64,000 nt of DNA from G963701675 sp963701675 (GTDB lineage: Bacteria; Planctomycetota; Planctomycetia; Gemmatales; Gemmataceae), in the NCBI GenBank assembly GCA_963701675.1, contig OY969623.1, forward strand, positions 6,200,001 through 6,264,000. Reading direction: 5' to 3'. The notes below the pieces were generated by a model. The model saw nothing but the letters and a program-made list of their open reading frames with translations. It ran no database searches and had not been told where the DNA came from. Made by a program: the position numbers and the translations under genes. How positions within the stretch are numbered: position 1 is the first letter of the stretch; every line of letters starts with the position of its first letter. Positions 8,676 through 18,274 of the stretch are shown here, one piece after another.

Positions 8676-11273
8676 TTACCCGGCCTTTTTCATCGGAAAC
8701 TGGGACGCGAGCTTGATCTGGTTACGCAAGTGCTTCAACGCAGATTCGAGCTGCGTATCCTTGAAGCTCGGCTTAGAAGGATCCTTCGTCGGTGCGTCCT
8801 TCCGCGCAATGATCTCCTTGTTGCGCAGATGGTCCTCGAGCTCATCGCGTTCCTTCGGCGACAGCTTGATCAGGTAACCTTGATTCGGTGTGACGCCCCA
8901 ATCTTCGTCGTCCTTGCCCTTGGTGGTCGACTTGTTGAGGTTCTTGCCGTTCGGGCGCCAGAACGTGGCCGTCGTGAGTTTGATTTCACCTTCCTCAAAC
9001 GGCTGGATGTTCTGAACGCTGCCCTTGCCGTAGCTGCGTTCGCCCATGATGATGGCGCGTTCTTGATCTTGCAAGCAAGCGGCCACGATTTCGGCGCCGC
9101 TGGCGCTGTGCCCGTTAACGAGGCACACGATGGGGAAGCCCAGATGGCTGCCTTCTTGTTCGCCGCGATGAACCTTCTCCGTTCCGCTTCCCTGCCGAGG
9201 CTTGATGCTCACGATGGTGCCGTCATCGATCAACATGTCGGACACATGAACGGCGCTGTCGAGCAACCCGCCCGGATTGGAACGAACGTCAAGGATCAAA
9301 CCCTTGATTCCGCCGGACTTCGTCAATTGGTGAAGCACGCGGGCCACGTCGCGGTCGGTGTTGCGAGCGAACTGCGTGATGCGGACATAGGCAATTCGCG
9401 AATCCGGATCGATGAGGAAATCCCAGGAGTCGTCTGATTTCCGATTGGCGCCCAGAACCGACTCGACCTCGACCTTGTCTCGGCGAAGTTCGTATTCGAT
9501 GGGATCTTCAACGCCTTCACGTTCAACCTGAATCTTGACCTTCGAGCCGCGACGGCCGATGATCTTCTTCACCGCATCAGAGATCAGCAAGCCCTTGGTC
9601 GGGATGACCTCCGGCGTGTCGAGCTTGTTGCCGTCGCTGTCTTCTTCGCGCACGATGCTGGTAATAAGATCGCCGGCCTGGAGTCCAGCGCGGTGAGCGG
9701 GGCTGCCCAAAATCGGCGTCACCACCATTAGTTGATTCGTTGCAGTGTCCGGGCGGATTTGCACGCCGATACCGGTGAAATTCCCACCCATTTCGCGTTT
9801 GAACTGGGCGAGTTGTTCCTGGTCGATATAAGTCGTATACGGATCAAGCGGGATCATCATTCGCTGCAGCGCGAAGTCGATGTCCTTGTGGTTGGCAAGG
9901 TCCTCCCGTTTCCCAAGCCGCATGCGGATGTCGGTGAGGAGACTCGTCAGTTCCTCTTCCTTCATCTTCTTGGAATCGGCGAGGCGTGAGGTCACGTCGG
10001 TCGGCACTTCCTGTCCGATGCGGCCGTACAAACCACGAACGGCGGAAGCAATGAGCTCCCCTTGATTCACCTCTTTGACATATTCCTTGGCTACCAATTG
10101 CGATGCCTGAACGACTTTTGCGGCGAACCGCTTGGCGGTTGACGGATCGAGCTTCATCGAATCCAGGATCGTCGTGCGTTCCTTTTCGAACTTATCCAGT
10201 GCGAGACTGCCGTCGGCCAGCTTCTGATAGGCCTTGCGGAGACTTCGCTCCGCTTCGAGTTTCGGCATCCGCGTGAGCAGCTTTTGGCCCTCGGCAATGA
10301 GGTCTTTGGAGATTTTCTTTTCCGCCACGACCTTGTTGAACTTCTCGAGCCGTTCGCGCACTTTGGCGGTGACCTCCGGGTTGCGGCTCAACTCGAAATG
10401 GCTGGCTCGGCTGCCGAGAATGACGTAACGCTGTTCGCGTTCTTCACGGTTCTTGGCGTGCTTCTGAACGAGTGTCCGGTATTCCTTGCCAAGGTAGATC
10501 CCTAGCTCATCGACGGTAACTACGCCGTCCGGTTCATACCCTTCCTTGTCTGCGGCGCCCTTCAGTGCGTCCACGACTAACTGGGTGAAGATGCCGTGTT
10601 TTTCGGTTTCGAGCGACGGCTTCAATCGGTCATTGGCAATGAAAAGAACCCGGCCGGGCGGAGGAGCCGATTCTTCCTTTTCTTTGCCGAGGAATTCCTG
10701 GTAGAAGCTCGTGACATTGGCGCCTGTGGAGGCGCCCTTTTCCGTCTTGAAGCCGGCAAAGTTCACGTCTAGCAATGCACAGAATTTCTGGCTCTGAAGT
10801 TTAGAAAGCGCGGTTTCGATCTCGGATGCGTTCACCGCGTTTTTCGCCCGATCCGCAAACGTCGAGTCCGTGCCGAAGTAGCAGGCCCGGTCGCCTTGGG
10901 GCGCGCCCTGCATCGCAAGGCCGACCAGCACCAGGTCTTCACGACCGGCGTGGGTCGCGGCCCAGTTGAAGGCTTTGACGATATTCTCGTGCGTCGCGAT
11001 CTGGCTTGGCCGTTTGGGATCCACTTCGCTCAACAGTAGCCGGACGTATTTCGGATCGATGCCGAAGTGGTCCGGGCTGGTGACCAGATCGTAAAGCGCT
11101 TTGACGTCCTCTTCGGCGTGTGGCCGGGGCAAGATCTGGTCATCCGCGTACTTGCTCACCCCCACCAGAACCACGCACGGGTGCGTGTCTCCGTCTGCCA
11201 TTAGCCCGGGCAACGCCGCAGCCAATGTGAACCCTAGAGCGACCGTCACAACCGCTAGAGCTTTCTTAGACAT
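8676..11273 (-). CDS. Degenerate caspase-like domain fused to PDZ / S41 C-terminal processing protease
   Basis: 865 residues with a signal peptide (residues 1-26). Residues 30-290 have the peptidase C14 layout (VVLVGVSKYAD, then the strand LVLVGLAMQG, then CALLDVNFAGF). The His of the usual SGHG motif is replaced (GLAMQG, 118-123) and the Cys of LDxCHSG is Asn171, so this part looks catalytically dead. Residues 300-480 are helical. A PDZ domain follows (about 490-590; GNFTGIGVQI, SPAHRAGLQAGD). The S41 protease domain has Ser725 in GHSASG, Lys750 in SYGKGSVQ and Gln754, spaced as in CtpA/CtpB, so it should be active. C-terminal processing proteases trim exported proteins in the envelope. The caspase-like part could be a binding or regulatory module. 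Confidence 0.88.
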   Translation of the reverse strand: MSKKALAVVTVALGFTLAAALPGLMADGDTHPCVVLVGVSKYADDQILPRPHAEEDVKALYDLVTSPDHFGIDPKYVRLLLSEVDPKRPSQIATHENIVKAFNWAATHAGREDLVLVGLAMQGAPQGDRACYFGTDSTFADRAKNAVNASEIETALSKLQSQKFCALLDVNFAGFKTEKGASTGANVTSFYQEFLGKEKEESAPPPGRVLFIANDRLKPSLETEKHGIFTQLVVDALKGAADKEGYEPDGVVTVDELGIYLGKEYRTLVQKHAKNREEREQRYVILGSRASHFELSRNPEVTAKVRERLEKFNKVVAEKKISKDLIAEGQKLLTRMPKLEAERSLRKAYQKLADGSLALDKFEKERTTILDSMKLDPSTAKRFAAKVVQASQLVAKEYVKEVNQGELIASAVRGLYGRIGQEVPTDVTSRLADSKKMKEEELTSLLTDIRMRLGKREDLANHKDIDFALQRMMIPLDPYTTYIDQEQLAQFKREMGGNFTGIGVQIRPDTATNQLMVVTPILGSPAHRAGLQAGDLITSIVREEDSDGNKLDTPEVIPTKGLLISDAVKKIIGRRGSKVKIQVEREGVEDPIEYELRRDKVEVESVLGANRKSDDSWDFLIDPDSRIAYVRITQFARNTDRDVARVLHQLTKSGGIKGLILDVRSNPGGLLDSAVHVSDMLIDDGTIVSIKPRQGSGTEKVHRGEQEGSHLGFPIVCLVNGHSASGAEIVAACLQDQERAIIMGERSYGKGSVQNIQPFEEGEIKLTTATFWRPNGKNLNKSTTKGKDDEDWGVTPNQGYLIKLSPKERDELEDHLRNKEIIARKDAPTKDPSKPSFKDTQLESALKHLRNQIKLASQFPMKKAG

Positions 11274-11400
11274 AAAAGGTGGATCCTTTCAACGCAGCTT
11301 ACGCCAGGTGAAGCGGGAAAGAGCCCGTTACTCGCCTGCACTTCCATTTTCCCCAACGTCAGCCCCTAGTCAACCCATTTCGCGGAAACGACATTGGAGG

Positions 11401-11513
11401 AAACGATGAACGATGAACGATGAACGATGACAACCGCTACCGTTTGCGGCATTAGATTAGACTCCAACCCCCTGTCCTTTGATTCATCGTTCATCGTTCA
11501 TCGGTCATCGTTT
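11401..11513. repeat. Inverted repeat built from 8-base units
   Basis: Left arm 11401-11432 is four tandem copies of an ACGATGA(A) unit; right arm 11481-11513 is the inverse (TTCATCG units). The right arm runs into the stop codon of the aminotransferase gene. The pair could form a long hairpin. Confidence 0.7.
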
Positions 11514-12636
11514 CGCCGCCAGCCGATTCAAAATCTCGATACCGCGTTCGATGGTGCGGTCACTTGCCGCGTAACTTATTCGGAAATGCGTGTCGTGCCG
11601 GCTGAACGCATTACCGGGGACGATGAGGAGATTATTGCGGATGGCTTCCGCGACAAACTCCGAAGCCGTTCCCCATGGAGCTTTCGGAAACATGTAGAAG
11701 GCACCGCCCGGCCGGGGCACTTCGTATCGACCTTTCAGGCCATCCACCAGGCGATCACGTTTTCGCTTATAGTCCGCGACAATGCTGGACACGTCATAGT
11801 CCCACGCGACGGCGCCGGCATATTGGACCATGCTCGGCGCACACACGTAACTGTAGTGTTGGAGTTTGAGCATCTCCTGAATGACGCGGCTTGGCCCGTG
11901 TGTAAAACCCAAGCGCCAACCGGTCATGCCATAGGCTTTGCTGAAGCCGTCGAAGACGAGGACACTCATCGCTGAATTCCGCCGGGCTGACAAAGGCTTC
12001 GTCGTAGCAGAAAACCCGGTACACTTCGTCACTCAACAACAATAGGCCACGATCACGGGCGAGCAAAGCCAGCTCGCGCATGGTCTCGCGCGGCACGACG
12101 GCGCCGGACGGGTTGGCGGGTGAGTTGACCAGGATGGCTTTCGTCCGCGGCGAAATGGCGGCCCGCACCTTGTCCAGGTCGATGACGAAATCCGGGTACG
12201 TGTCGACGAATAAGGGTTTGCCGCCGGCGAGCGTTACCTGCGGCGCGTACATCAAGAAGCACGGATCGAAGAGAATCACTTCATCGCCAGGATTGACCGT
12301 GCAACAAAGCGCCAGGAGCATGCCGCCGCTGCTGCCGCTGGTGATGAACACTTCCCGATCGGCGTGCCCGTACCGGTGTTTCACGTCCGCGCGGATCTTG
12401 TGAAGCAACTCGGGCACCCCGGCCGTGGCCGTGTAGCCGTTCCGACCGGCGTCCATGGCAGCCTTGGCCGCGTCCTTGATCGGTTCGGGAACATCGAATT
12501 GCGGTTGGCCGATGCTCAGGTCGACCGGATCCTTGAGGTCGCGCGCCAGCTCCGACACGCGGCGGATTCCCGACGGTTGAATGATCCGCATCCGATCCGC
12601 AAGCCAGCGCTCGCCCTTGGTTGCCGCCGCCGTCAT
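11505..12636 (-). pseudogene. Class I/II aminotransferase, frameshifted
   Basis: Two overlapping frames together make one PLP-dependent fold-type I aminotransferase of about 375 residues. The first frame (12636 down to about 11970) has the N-terminal part: LSIGQPQFDVP, NGYTATAGVPELL, ITSGSSGGMLLAL, NSPANPSGAV and LLSDEVYR. The second (from about 11969) has the PLP lysine motif DGFSKAYGMTGWRLGF and the C-terminal domain to the stop at 11505. The switch falls at 11966-11978, after AEFSDE. It resembles aspartate/LL-diaminopimelate-type transferases; the substrate cannot be set. GGGAG precedes the start. A one- or two-base indel would restore the gene, so a sequence error is as likely as real decay. 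Confidence 0.8.
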
Positions 12637-12708
12637 GAGATGCTCCCTCTGAGGTACTTGCTTTAATCCTAGACGCTTGAGGCGAAGACGGACATCGTTC
12701 GACGATTT

Positions 12709-12830
12709 GGAGGAAGACTAGGAAGAGAAGTAAGAGTAAGAGTAGGAATCAGCAAACACTGATCCTTTCTCATGCTGCTCTTCATGCTCTTCCTAATCAT
12801 AGTCTTCATCTTCCTCCTACTCTTCTTTTA
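12709..12830. repeat. Imperfect palindrome of AGGAAGA-type units
   Basis: Purine-rich left arm (12709-12750, repeats of GGAAGA and GAGTAA) is mirrored by a pyrimidine-rich right arm (12779-12830), with ATCAG/CTGAT at the centre (12748-12763). It fills most of the 316-base gap between the divergent aminotransferase and methyltransferase genes; nothing else is seen there. Confidence 0.6.
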
Positions 12831-12952
12831 TTAGGGGGTCGAATCTCGGTTCTGATAACGTCCGAGTTGCCGTTGTATGGGGCGGGAATTTCTCTATCGT
12901 ATAATTACCAGCCGAATACAGCTTGGGCGCGTTTGTCGGCGGAGCAACTAGG

Positions 12953-13627
12953 ATGCGGTACTGGACGGAATGCGGAAGTTTCATCCGTGAGTTCCGGAGA
13001 CATGGCCGGGCGACCGGTTCCTTGTTGCCTAGCGGCCGATTTCTGGCCCGAGCCCTAGTGTCGGAACTTCGCCAGCCGCGCTCTCCCGCAAGCATTCTTG
13101 AAGTCGGCCCCGGAACCGGTTCGGTTACGCAAGAAATCGTCCGCTATCTGGTGCCCGGCGATCGGTTCGATGCCGTCGAAATCAATCCGCGGTTTGCCAG
13201 CTTTCTGGAAGGTCGCTACAAACGCGAATGGGCCCGCCACTGCCCCAGCGATCGTTTTCGAGTGATTCAGTCGGCCGTCGAAGATTTGCCCGGTAAGGCC
13301 GAATACGACCTCATCATTTCCTGTTTGCCGCTCAATAATTTCCCCGTCGCTCAGGTACGGGAGATTTTCCGCGCCTACGAACGCCTGCTTCGGCCGGGTG
13401 GTACGCTGACTTATTACGAGTATGTCTTCGTTCGCCAGATTAAGACACCTTTTGTCAGTCGCCGAGAGCGCTGGCGCTTGGGCGGCGTCGGACGGGTCGT
13501 GAGCGGCTACATCCGTTCGTTCCAGGTGCGACGCCAGCGAATTCTCATCAACTTTCCACCGGCGATTGTCCGCCATCTTTGTCTGAAGCCGAACGCCGAG
13601 CCCGTGGTCCAACCGGCGCTTGCCTAG
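12953..13627 (+). CDS. PmtA-like phospholipid N-methyltransferase
   Basis: 224 residues from the ATG at 12953; GGAG at 12941 has good spacing, so the upstream ATG at 12923 is less likely. SAM-binding Rossmann motif I is ILEVGPGTGSVTQEI, preceded by TGSLLPSGRFLARAL, a segment typical of the PmtA/rRNA-adenine-methylase-like family (COG3963). Motif IV is YDLIISCLPLNNFP. PmtA methylates phosphatidylethanolamine towards phosphatidylcholine at the membrane. The C-terminal half is basic, consistent with membrane contact. No phospholipid gene is adjacent, so the substrate is inferred from family resemblance only. Confidence 0.7.
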   Translation: MRYWTECGSFIREFRRHGRATGSLLPSGRFLARALVSELRQPRSPASILEVGPGTGSVTQEIVRYLVPGDRFDAVEINPRFASFLEGRYKREWARHCPSDRFRVIQSAVEDLPGKAEYDLIISCLPLNNFPVAQVREIFRAYERLLRPGGTLTYYEYVFVRQIKTPFVSRRERWRLGGVGRVVSGYIRSFQVRRQRILINFPPAIVRHLCLKPNAEPVVQPALA

Positions 13628-13709
13628 TGGGTTTCCACACCGGCCGGTTTCGTCGACGGCACATACAATGGCCAGCGCTTCCGAAACTTCCATCCCACGC
13701 GGAGGAGAT

Positions 13710-14624
13710 ATGCGAACACTGGCACTCGGTACACTCGTCGCGTTGACGCTGACTTCCGGCTCTTTATGGGCGGCCGACCCACCGAAACGATTGCTCTTGG
13801 TGACGCATTCCGGCGGCTTCATGCACGACTCCATCTTTGTCGCCGAGCAAATCCTTAAAGAAATCGGTCCGAAAAACGGATTCGAGGTCACCTGCTGGCG
13901 CTACACCGCCGACCCGGACGCCATGAAAGACGGCAAACCGGCGTTGGCCGCTTACAGCGAGCGCTTTCGCAAGACCACCGGCGAGCAAGGCAAGCCCGGC
14001 GAAGACGTGACCAAGGCACATTGCGGCCGAATCAATGCCGAGTCCCTGAAGAAGTTCGACGCTGTCCTGTTCTTCACGACCGGTTCAAAGCGTAGCCAGC
14101 CCGCCCCGCTAACGGATGACGAACTCAAGGATTTGATGGCCTGGGTCAAGAACGGCGGCGCATTCGCCGGCACACACTGCGGCGCCGACACGCTCTACGA
14201 AACTTCCTACGGCGACTTGATCGGCGCCTTTTTTCAAACCCACCCGCCGGGTTTTCAGACGGTCAAAGTCAAAGTCGAAGACCCGAAGCACCCGGCCGCG
14301 AAGGGCTTCACCGACGGCATGGAATACACCGACGAGATGTATATCTTCCAGGACAAACCCTATAGCCGCGACAAACTTCACATCATCCTCAGTATGGAGA
14401 AAGGTTCCTTCAACCCGGAAAAAGGCAAACGCACCGACGACGACCACGCGATTTCTTGGTGCCATGAATACGGCAAAGGGAAAGTCTTCTACACCTCACT
14501 CGGCCACCGCCGTGAAGTCTGGCGTGACCCGCGGTTTCAGGAACATTTGATGGGCGGCCTGAAATGGGCCGTGGGTTTGCTGCCGGGGGATGCGACGCCG
14601 AGTGGTAAGGTGGGGAAGGGGTGA
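13710..14624 (+). CDS. ThuA-like domain protein, exported
   Basis: 304 residues from the ATG at 13710, set by GGAGGAGAT immediately upstream and by the signal peptide that follows (LALGTLVALTLTSGSLWAAD). The mature part is a ThuA fold (class I glutamine-amidotransferase-like): LLLVTHSGGFMHDS near the N-terminus, DAVLFFTTGSK, LMAWVKNGGAFAGTHCGADT and the late histidine segment YGKGKVFYTSLGHR. ThuA proteins are linked to trehalose/disaccharide use in rhizobia; in planctomycetes they are common secreted proteins of unknown substrate. The gene is intact. Confidence 0.9.
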   Translation: MRTLALGTLVALTLTSGSLWAADPPKRLLLVTHSGGFMHDSIFVAEQILKEIGPKNGFEVTCWRYTADPDAMKDGKPALAAYSERFRKTTGEQGKPGEDVTKAHCGRINAESLKKFDAVLFFTTGSKRSQPAPLTDDELKDLMAWVKNGGAFAGTHCGADTLYETSYGDLIGAFFQTHPPGFQTVKVKVEDPKHPAAKGFTDGMEYTDEMYIFQDKPYSRDKLHIILSMEKGSFNPEKGKRTDDDHAISWCHEYGKGKVFYTSLGHRREVWRDPRFQEHLMGGLKWAVGLLPGDATPSGKVGKG

Positions 14625-14887
14625 GCGGTGACGCGTCGCTCATCCTAGCCTCACTGCACATTCGGCAGGGCCGATCTTATGGCGCTGCCGAAGTCCCACT
14701 CATCGGTGCCGGAGATTCCTCGCGCGTCGGATATGTAATCTCGGTGATCGGCTTCCCCCAAAGGCCTTCGATGTTTCGCTCGTGGTTATCGAAGGTAGGC
14801 GATCACTCCATTCGCCAAACTTTATTTTGTTTATCGCCTGTCCGACTTAAGAACTCAGCAAGTTTCCATTCCCCAAAGGCACACTAG

Positions 14888-16582
14888 CTAAAGCGGTTGC
14901 GTATATCCGGCGACAAACCCATCATTCAGGCCGTTCCAGGTGATGTCGCAGCCCAACGGCGGCGGGATCATTTGCGCGCTGGGTGTATTTGTCGTGCCGG
15001 CCATGAACACGTCCGCGCTCGGCGCCGCCGTTTCAATGTCGATTCCCGTTCCACGGTCATCGAAACCCGGGGCACCGAGGAAAGTGCTGGCGAGCGGCAC
15101 CGCACCCGTTGGGTCAATCTTGGTGGCGAAGGCATCGAAGTCGCTCGGTGTCCCCGTCCGACCGGCGACATACGCATTCCCCACGCGGTCAACGGCGATG
15201 TCCCAGCCTGAGCGGCTCAGGGCGCCGAAGGAATAAACCCAGGCGTAGTAATTGGGTCCAGCAATCGACCCGGTTGCTGGATCGAGCTTGGCAATGATCA
15301 GATTCTCGACCCCCGGAGTGGAGCTGCCGACGAGGCCGGCGGCGTAGAGTCCGGCAGCGCTGCTCGTCCCGCCTAGAACCCGAACGCCATGCATCGCCTC
15401 ATCCGGGTGGCCGGGCGATGGGAACGTGACTCCCCATGGTGACGCGAGCCCGCCGCTGTTGATCCGAAGCGTGGCGTTAAACGCGCCGGCAAGCGTTACG
15501 AATCGGGCGCCGATGTAGGCGTTGCGTCCGCGGTCGGCGTCGATCGAGAATCCTTCGTTGACACCGCCAAAGCTGAAAGTAGTGCTGTATCGCAGGACGG
15601 TGAGCGTCGAATCATACGAAGTTGCGAAGCCCACTGCGTTGACATGAATACTAGGGTCGAGTATGAGCCCCGTAGCGAACACATCGGGCAATCCGGCGTT
15701 CGGACTGATCCCGATGCCGTTCAGTGACAGTAAGCCGCCCGGAGGCGGGGCCAGATTGACCTGACCAACGACCATTAGTGTCGAATCGAGCCGCAGGATG
15801 AACGCCCCGACATTTCCGCCGCCAATGGCGCCGGCAACGTAAATGCCATTGTTGTTGGTTGCCACATCGCGAACTTCAACAGACGAAGGCCCCGTTACGG
15901 TAAGCGAGAACTCGCAGGCCCCATTGGGCAAATAGCTCCGCACCGAGCCGTCCAGCCCTTCGTGTCCGACGGCATAGGCTTTCCCGAGGTTTGGGCCTTT
16001 GCCAGACGCCACCGCTAAGTTTTCGTCAAAATTGACGGTGCCACCGTAAGTGTTGTAGATCGTCGCCTTGCCGCCGGCGCTGCCTGTGCACACTCGGTGT
16101 TCAAAACGTAGGCCTAGCGATGGCACGGAGGTGATCTGAATCGGTTGAATGGTCGCCTGAACGTGTCGTGGCGTGGCTCGTGTAACTTCGGGTTGCGTCT
16201 GGCGTAGAAACTTATTGGATGTCCGAGCCGCCATAGCCGGGATTACCGAAGACGCGCGCATCGTCGAGTGGTTCGAAGGCATCGCGTTGGGTCGTTGATC
16301 CGACGGTGGCCGCCCCAAGCTCGTGATGCACACATCATGTTGATTGCCTGACGAGTTGGTTTTGTCGGCGTGGCGCAAGGCTTCGTTGCCTTGCAGCCGC
16401 TTCAGCACCGGTGGCGCATCCGAATTTGTCATCGCGATTTCAAGATCGAATAGTTGATCAGCGGCTACCAAATGATCTAATGGCGCGAACGGGCCAGCAG
16501 ATGCTTGCACACGCGCTTCCAGGTATTCCACATTGAGGCGGACCCAACGGGTGATGTTGTTTCGTTTCGTTGCACGAGACAT
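14888..16582 (-). CDS. Exported SBBP-repeat protein with LEPR-XLL-type N-terminus
   Basis: 564 residues from the ATG at 16582, which has AGGAG upstream; the earlier in-frame ATG at 16696 is in non-coding-like sequence. Residues 1-35 have a basic N-terminus and VEYLEARVQAS, an LExLExR-type motif shared by five other proteins in the window. From about residue 200 to the end the protein consists of SBBP-type beta-propeller repeats (AYVAGRTGTP, VFMAGTTNTP, FATKIDPTGAV phrases). Such proteins are exported and probably lie at the cell surface; no enzyme site is visible. About 160 residues between the motif and the repeats are low complexity. Confidence 0.82.
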   Translation of the reverse strand: MSRATKRNNITRWVRLNVEYLEARVQASAGPFAPLDHLVAADQLFDLEIAMTNSDAPPVLKRLQGNEALRHADKTNSSGNQHDVCITSLGRPPSDQRPNAMPSNHSTMRASSVIPAMAARTSNKFLRQTQPEVTRATPRHVQATIQPIQITSVPSLGLRFEHRVCTGSAGGKATIYNTYGGTVNFDENLAVASGKGPNLGKAYAVGHEGLDGSVRSYLPNGACEFSLTVTGPSSVEVRDVATNNNGIYVAGAIGGGNVGAFILRLDSTLMVVGQVNLAPPPGGLLSLNGIGISPNAGLPDVFATGLILDPSIHVNAVGFATSYDSTLTVLRYSTTFSFGGVNEGFSIDADRGRNAYIGARFVTLAGAFNATLRINSGGLASPWGVTFPSPGHPDEAMHGVRVLGGTSSAAGLYAAGLVGSSTPGVENLIIAKLDPATGSIAGPNYYAWVYSFGALSRSGWDIAVDRVGNAYVAGRTGTPSDFDAFATKIDPTGAVPLASTFLGAPGFDDRGTGIDIETAAPSADVFMAGTTNTPSAQMIPPPLGCDITWNGLNDGFVAGYTQPL

Positions 16583-16810
16583 AGACAGGCTCCTCAAAAG
16601 GAATCTAGGGGGTAAGTAATTGCATCCTAGCCCGGCGAGGAGAAACGACGAGAGCCGAGGTGGTCTGTGTGGGGGACCGTCAATCGTACAACACATGACG
16701 TTGAAGTGCTCAACAAAAGGTGTGCCATACTTGCATATCGGATCCTACGCTGTCGATACGCGCGCAGTCGCCGCGTGCGACGCGAAGCCACGCCAGTTCA
16801 CAGAGTACGG

Positions 16811-17744
16811 ATGAAAACTGATCATCAAGAACAAAAGACAGAACACCAACACAGTAACCGTTTGCTTGAGATGCTACGGTGTCCACTTCATCCCAATGAA
16901 GGATCGCTGCAGATCGAAGTGACGAACGTGGCTGGAACCGAAGCGTTAAGCTGTGACGAATGCGGCCGCCGATTCTCCATGATCGATGGAATCGCAGATA
17001 TGGTCGTCCCGGACTCACAGGCGGAGTTCATGGTCTCGGAAGCGCGCCAGTGGGACGAGCATGCAGTCCGGTATGACCGGACACGAGCTCAGGAGGCGAT
17101 CTATCTCGCGGGCGTCGAAGCGGCTGCCGAGGCATTGTGCGCAAGAAAATGAGCTAATCCTTGAAGCTGGCTGCGGGACGGGAATGGTCCTCAAGCGATA
17201 CTTGCGCCCCAAAATGGACGCCGTGGCGTTGGATCTTTCGCTTGACTCGTTACGGCATCTTCAAAACGCGGTCGCAGGGTCGCAAGTAGCAACTGTTCGC
17301 GGAAGCGTGGACCGGCTGCCGTTTGGCGATGCTACGTTCGATCGGGTTCTTTGCGCAAACACGCTCCAGCACCTCCCTACTGAAAAGAAACGTCGCCGCG
17401 CTCTTCACGAATTCGCCCGCGTCGCACGGGCGGGCGCTCGTGTCGTCGTTACCGTTCACAATTGGTCGATACGTAAGAAATGGGCTGGCGAGCCAAAGGA
17501 AGGTTCGGCCGGAAGTCTGTCGGGGCCCATTCAATACATACACCGTTTCGACAAGGACGAGTTCAGAGCATTATTGGAATCGACTCTCAAGGTCGACTCG
17601 GTGGTCGGGGCTGGTCTTCCGTTTCCTTATCGCTTCAAGATGTCCCGCGTTTCACGTTGGTTGGAGCGTTTTTCGCGCAAGTGGCAAGCGAGTTCGGCCT
17701 GGGGCAATATGCTAGTCGGCGTCGGCTACACCCGCGAAAGCTGA
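16811..17744 (+). pseudogene. Trm112-like zinc-binding domain plus SAM methyltransferase, frameshifted
   Basis: The first frame (16811-17152) has a Trm112/UPF0434-like zinc ribbon (MLRCPLHPNEG, then ALSCDECGRRF) and a linker. The second (open to 17744) continues with methyltransferase motif I ILEAGCGTGMVL, DAVALDLSL, FDRVLCANTLQHLP and a class I C-terminal domain. One intact protein would read ...ALCARNELILEAGCG. A single extra A in the AAAA run at 17146-17149 explains the break, as in a homopolymer error. In planctomycetes this fusion is found beside lipid or sugar modification genes; its substrate is unknown. Confidence 0.75.
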
Positions 17745-17811
17745 CACGGCCTTGTTGCATGGCCCTGTTCTCGGACGTTCGCCGCGCTTACGACTTTGCT
17801 AACCTGTTGTT

Positions 17812-18189
17812 ATGTCTACACCCGCGACGACTTCCGGTGCATCAACACAGACGGTCCCCATCATCGGCGAATACATAGGTATCAAGCCCGGCTACTGTGG
17901 TGGGAAACCACACATCCACGGACACCGCGTGAAGGTTCAGCACGTTGTCATTTGGCACGAGCGTATGAGAATGATGCCTGAAGAGATCGTCGCCACCTAC
18001 CCGACCCTATCGCTGTCGGCGGTGTACGCGGCCCTGGCGTACTATCACGCGCACCATACGGAAATCGACGCGGACATTGCGGAGGACGAGCGCTTCGTGA
18101 ACGACCTATGTGCGAAAACCGCACCCTCGAAGCTCCAGGAGAAGTTAGCCGAAGTCCATGCCGCGAACGATTCGATTTCATCTGGATGA
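17812..18189 (+). CDS. DUF433 antitoxin-like protein
   Basis: 125 residues. The middle has the DUF433 helix-turn-helix pattern: GIKPGYCGGKPHIHGHRVKV, then MMPEEIVATYPTLSLSAVYAALAYYHAH. DUF433 proteins are usually the antitoxin upstream of a DUF5615 PIN-like toxin. Here the following gene starts at 18158, inside this one, but is truncated, so the module looks defunct. An N-terminal extension of about 18 residues precedes the domain. Confidence 0.82.
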   Translation: MSTPATTSGASTQTVPIIGEYIGIKPGYCGGKPHIHGHRVKVQHVVIWHERMRMMPEEIVATYPTLSLSAVYAALAYYHAHHTEIDADIAEDERFVNDLCAKTAPSKLQEKLAEVHAANDSISSG

Positions 18190-18274
18190 AAACTGCGAAT
18201 CGCCGCCGCGCTGGGCTTCGACCCCTGCCAACAACTGCCGCAACACGTACAGCAGAATCCCGCCGTGTTGGTAG
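18158..18274 (+). pseudogene. Truncated DUF5615 (PIN-like) toxin remnant
   Basis: ATG at 18158 overlaps the end of DUF433 by 32 bases and opens with MPRTIRFHLDEN, the first strand and Asp/Glu of the DUF5615 fold. After DENC the homology stops, and the frame ends at 18274 (38 residues against the usual 110 or so). The rest of the frame lies on the complement of the aconitase 3' end, so the toxin was cut off by the junction with that gene. Confidence 0.6.

Noticed and set aside
14625..14887. Plus-strand ORF after the ThuA gene
   Set aside because: No motif, no ribosome site and no coding pattern.
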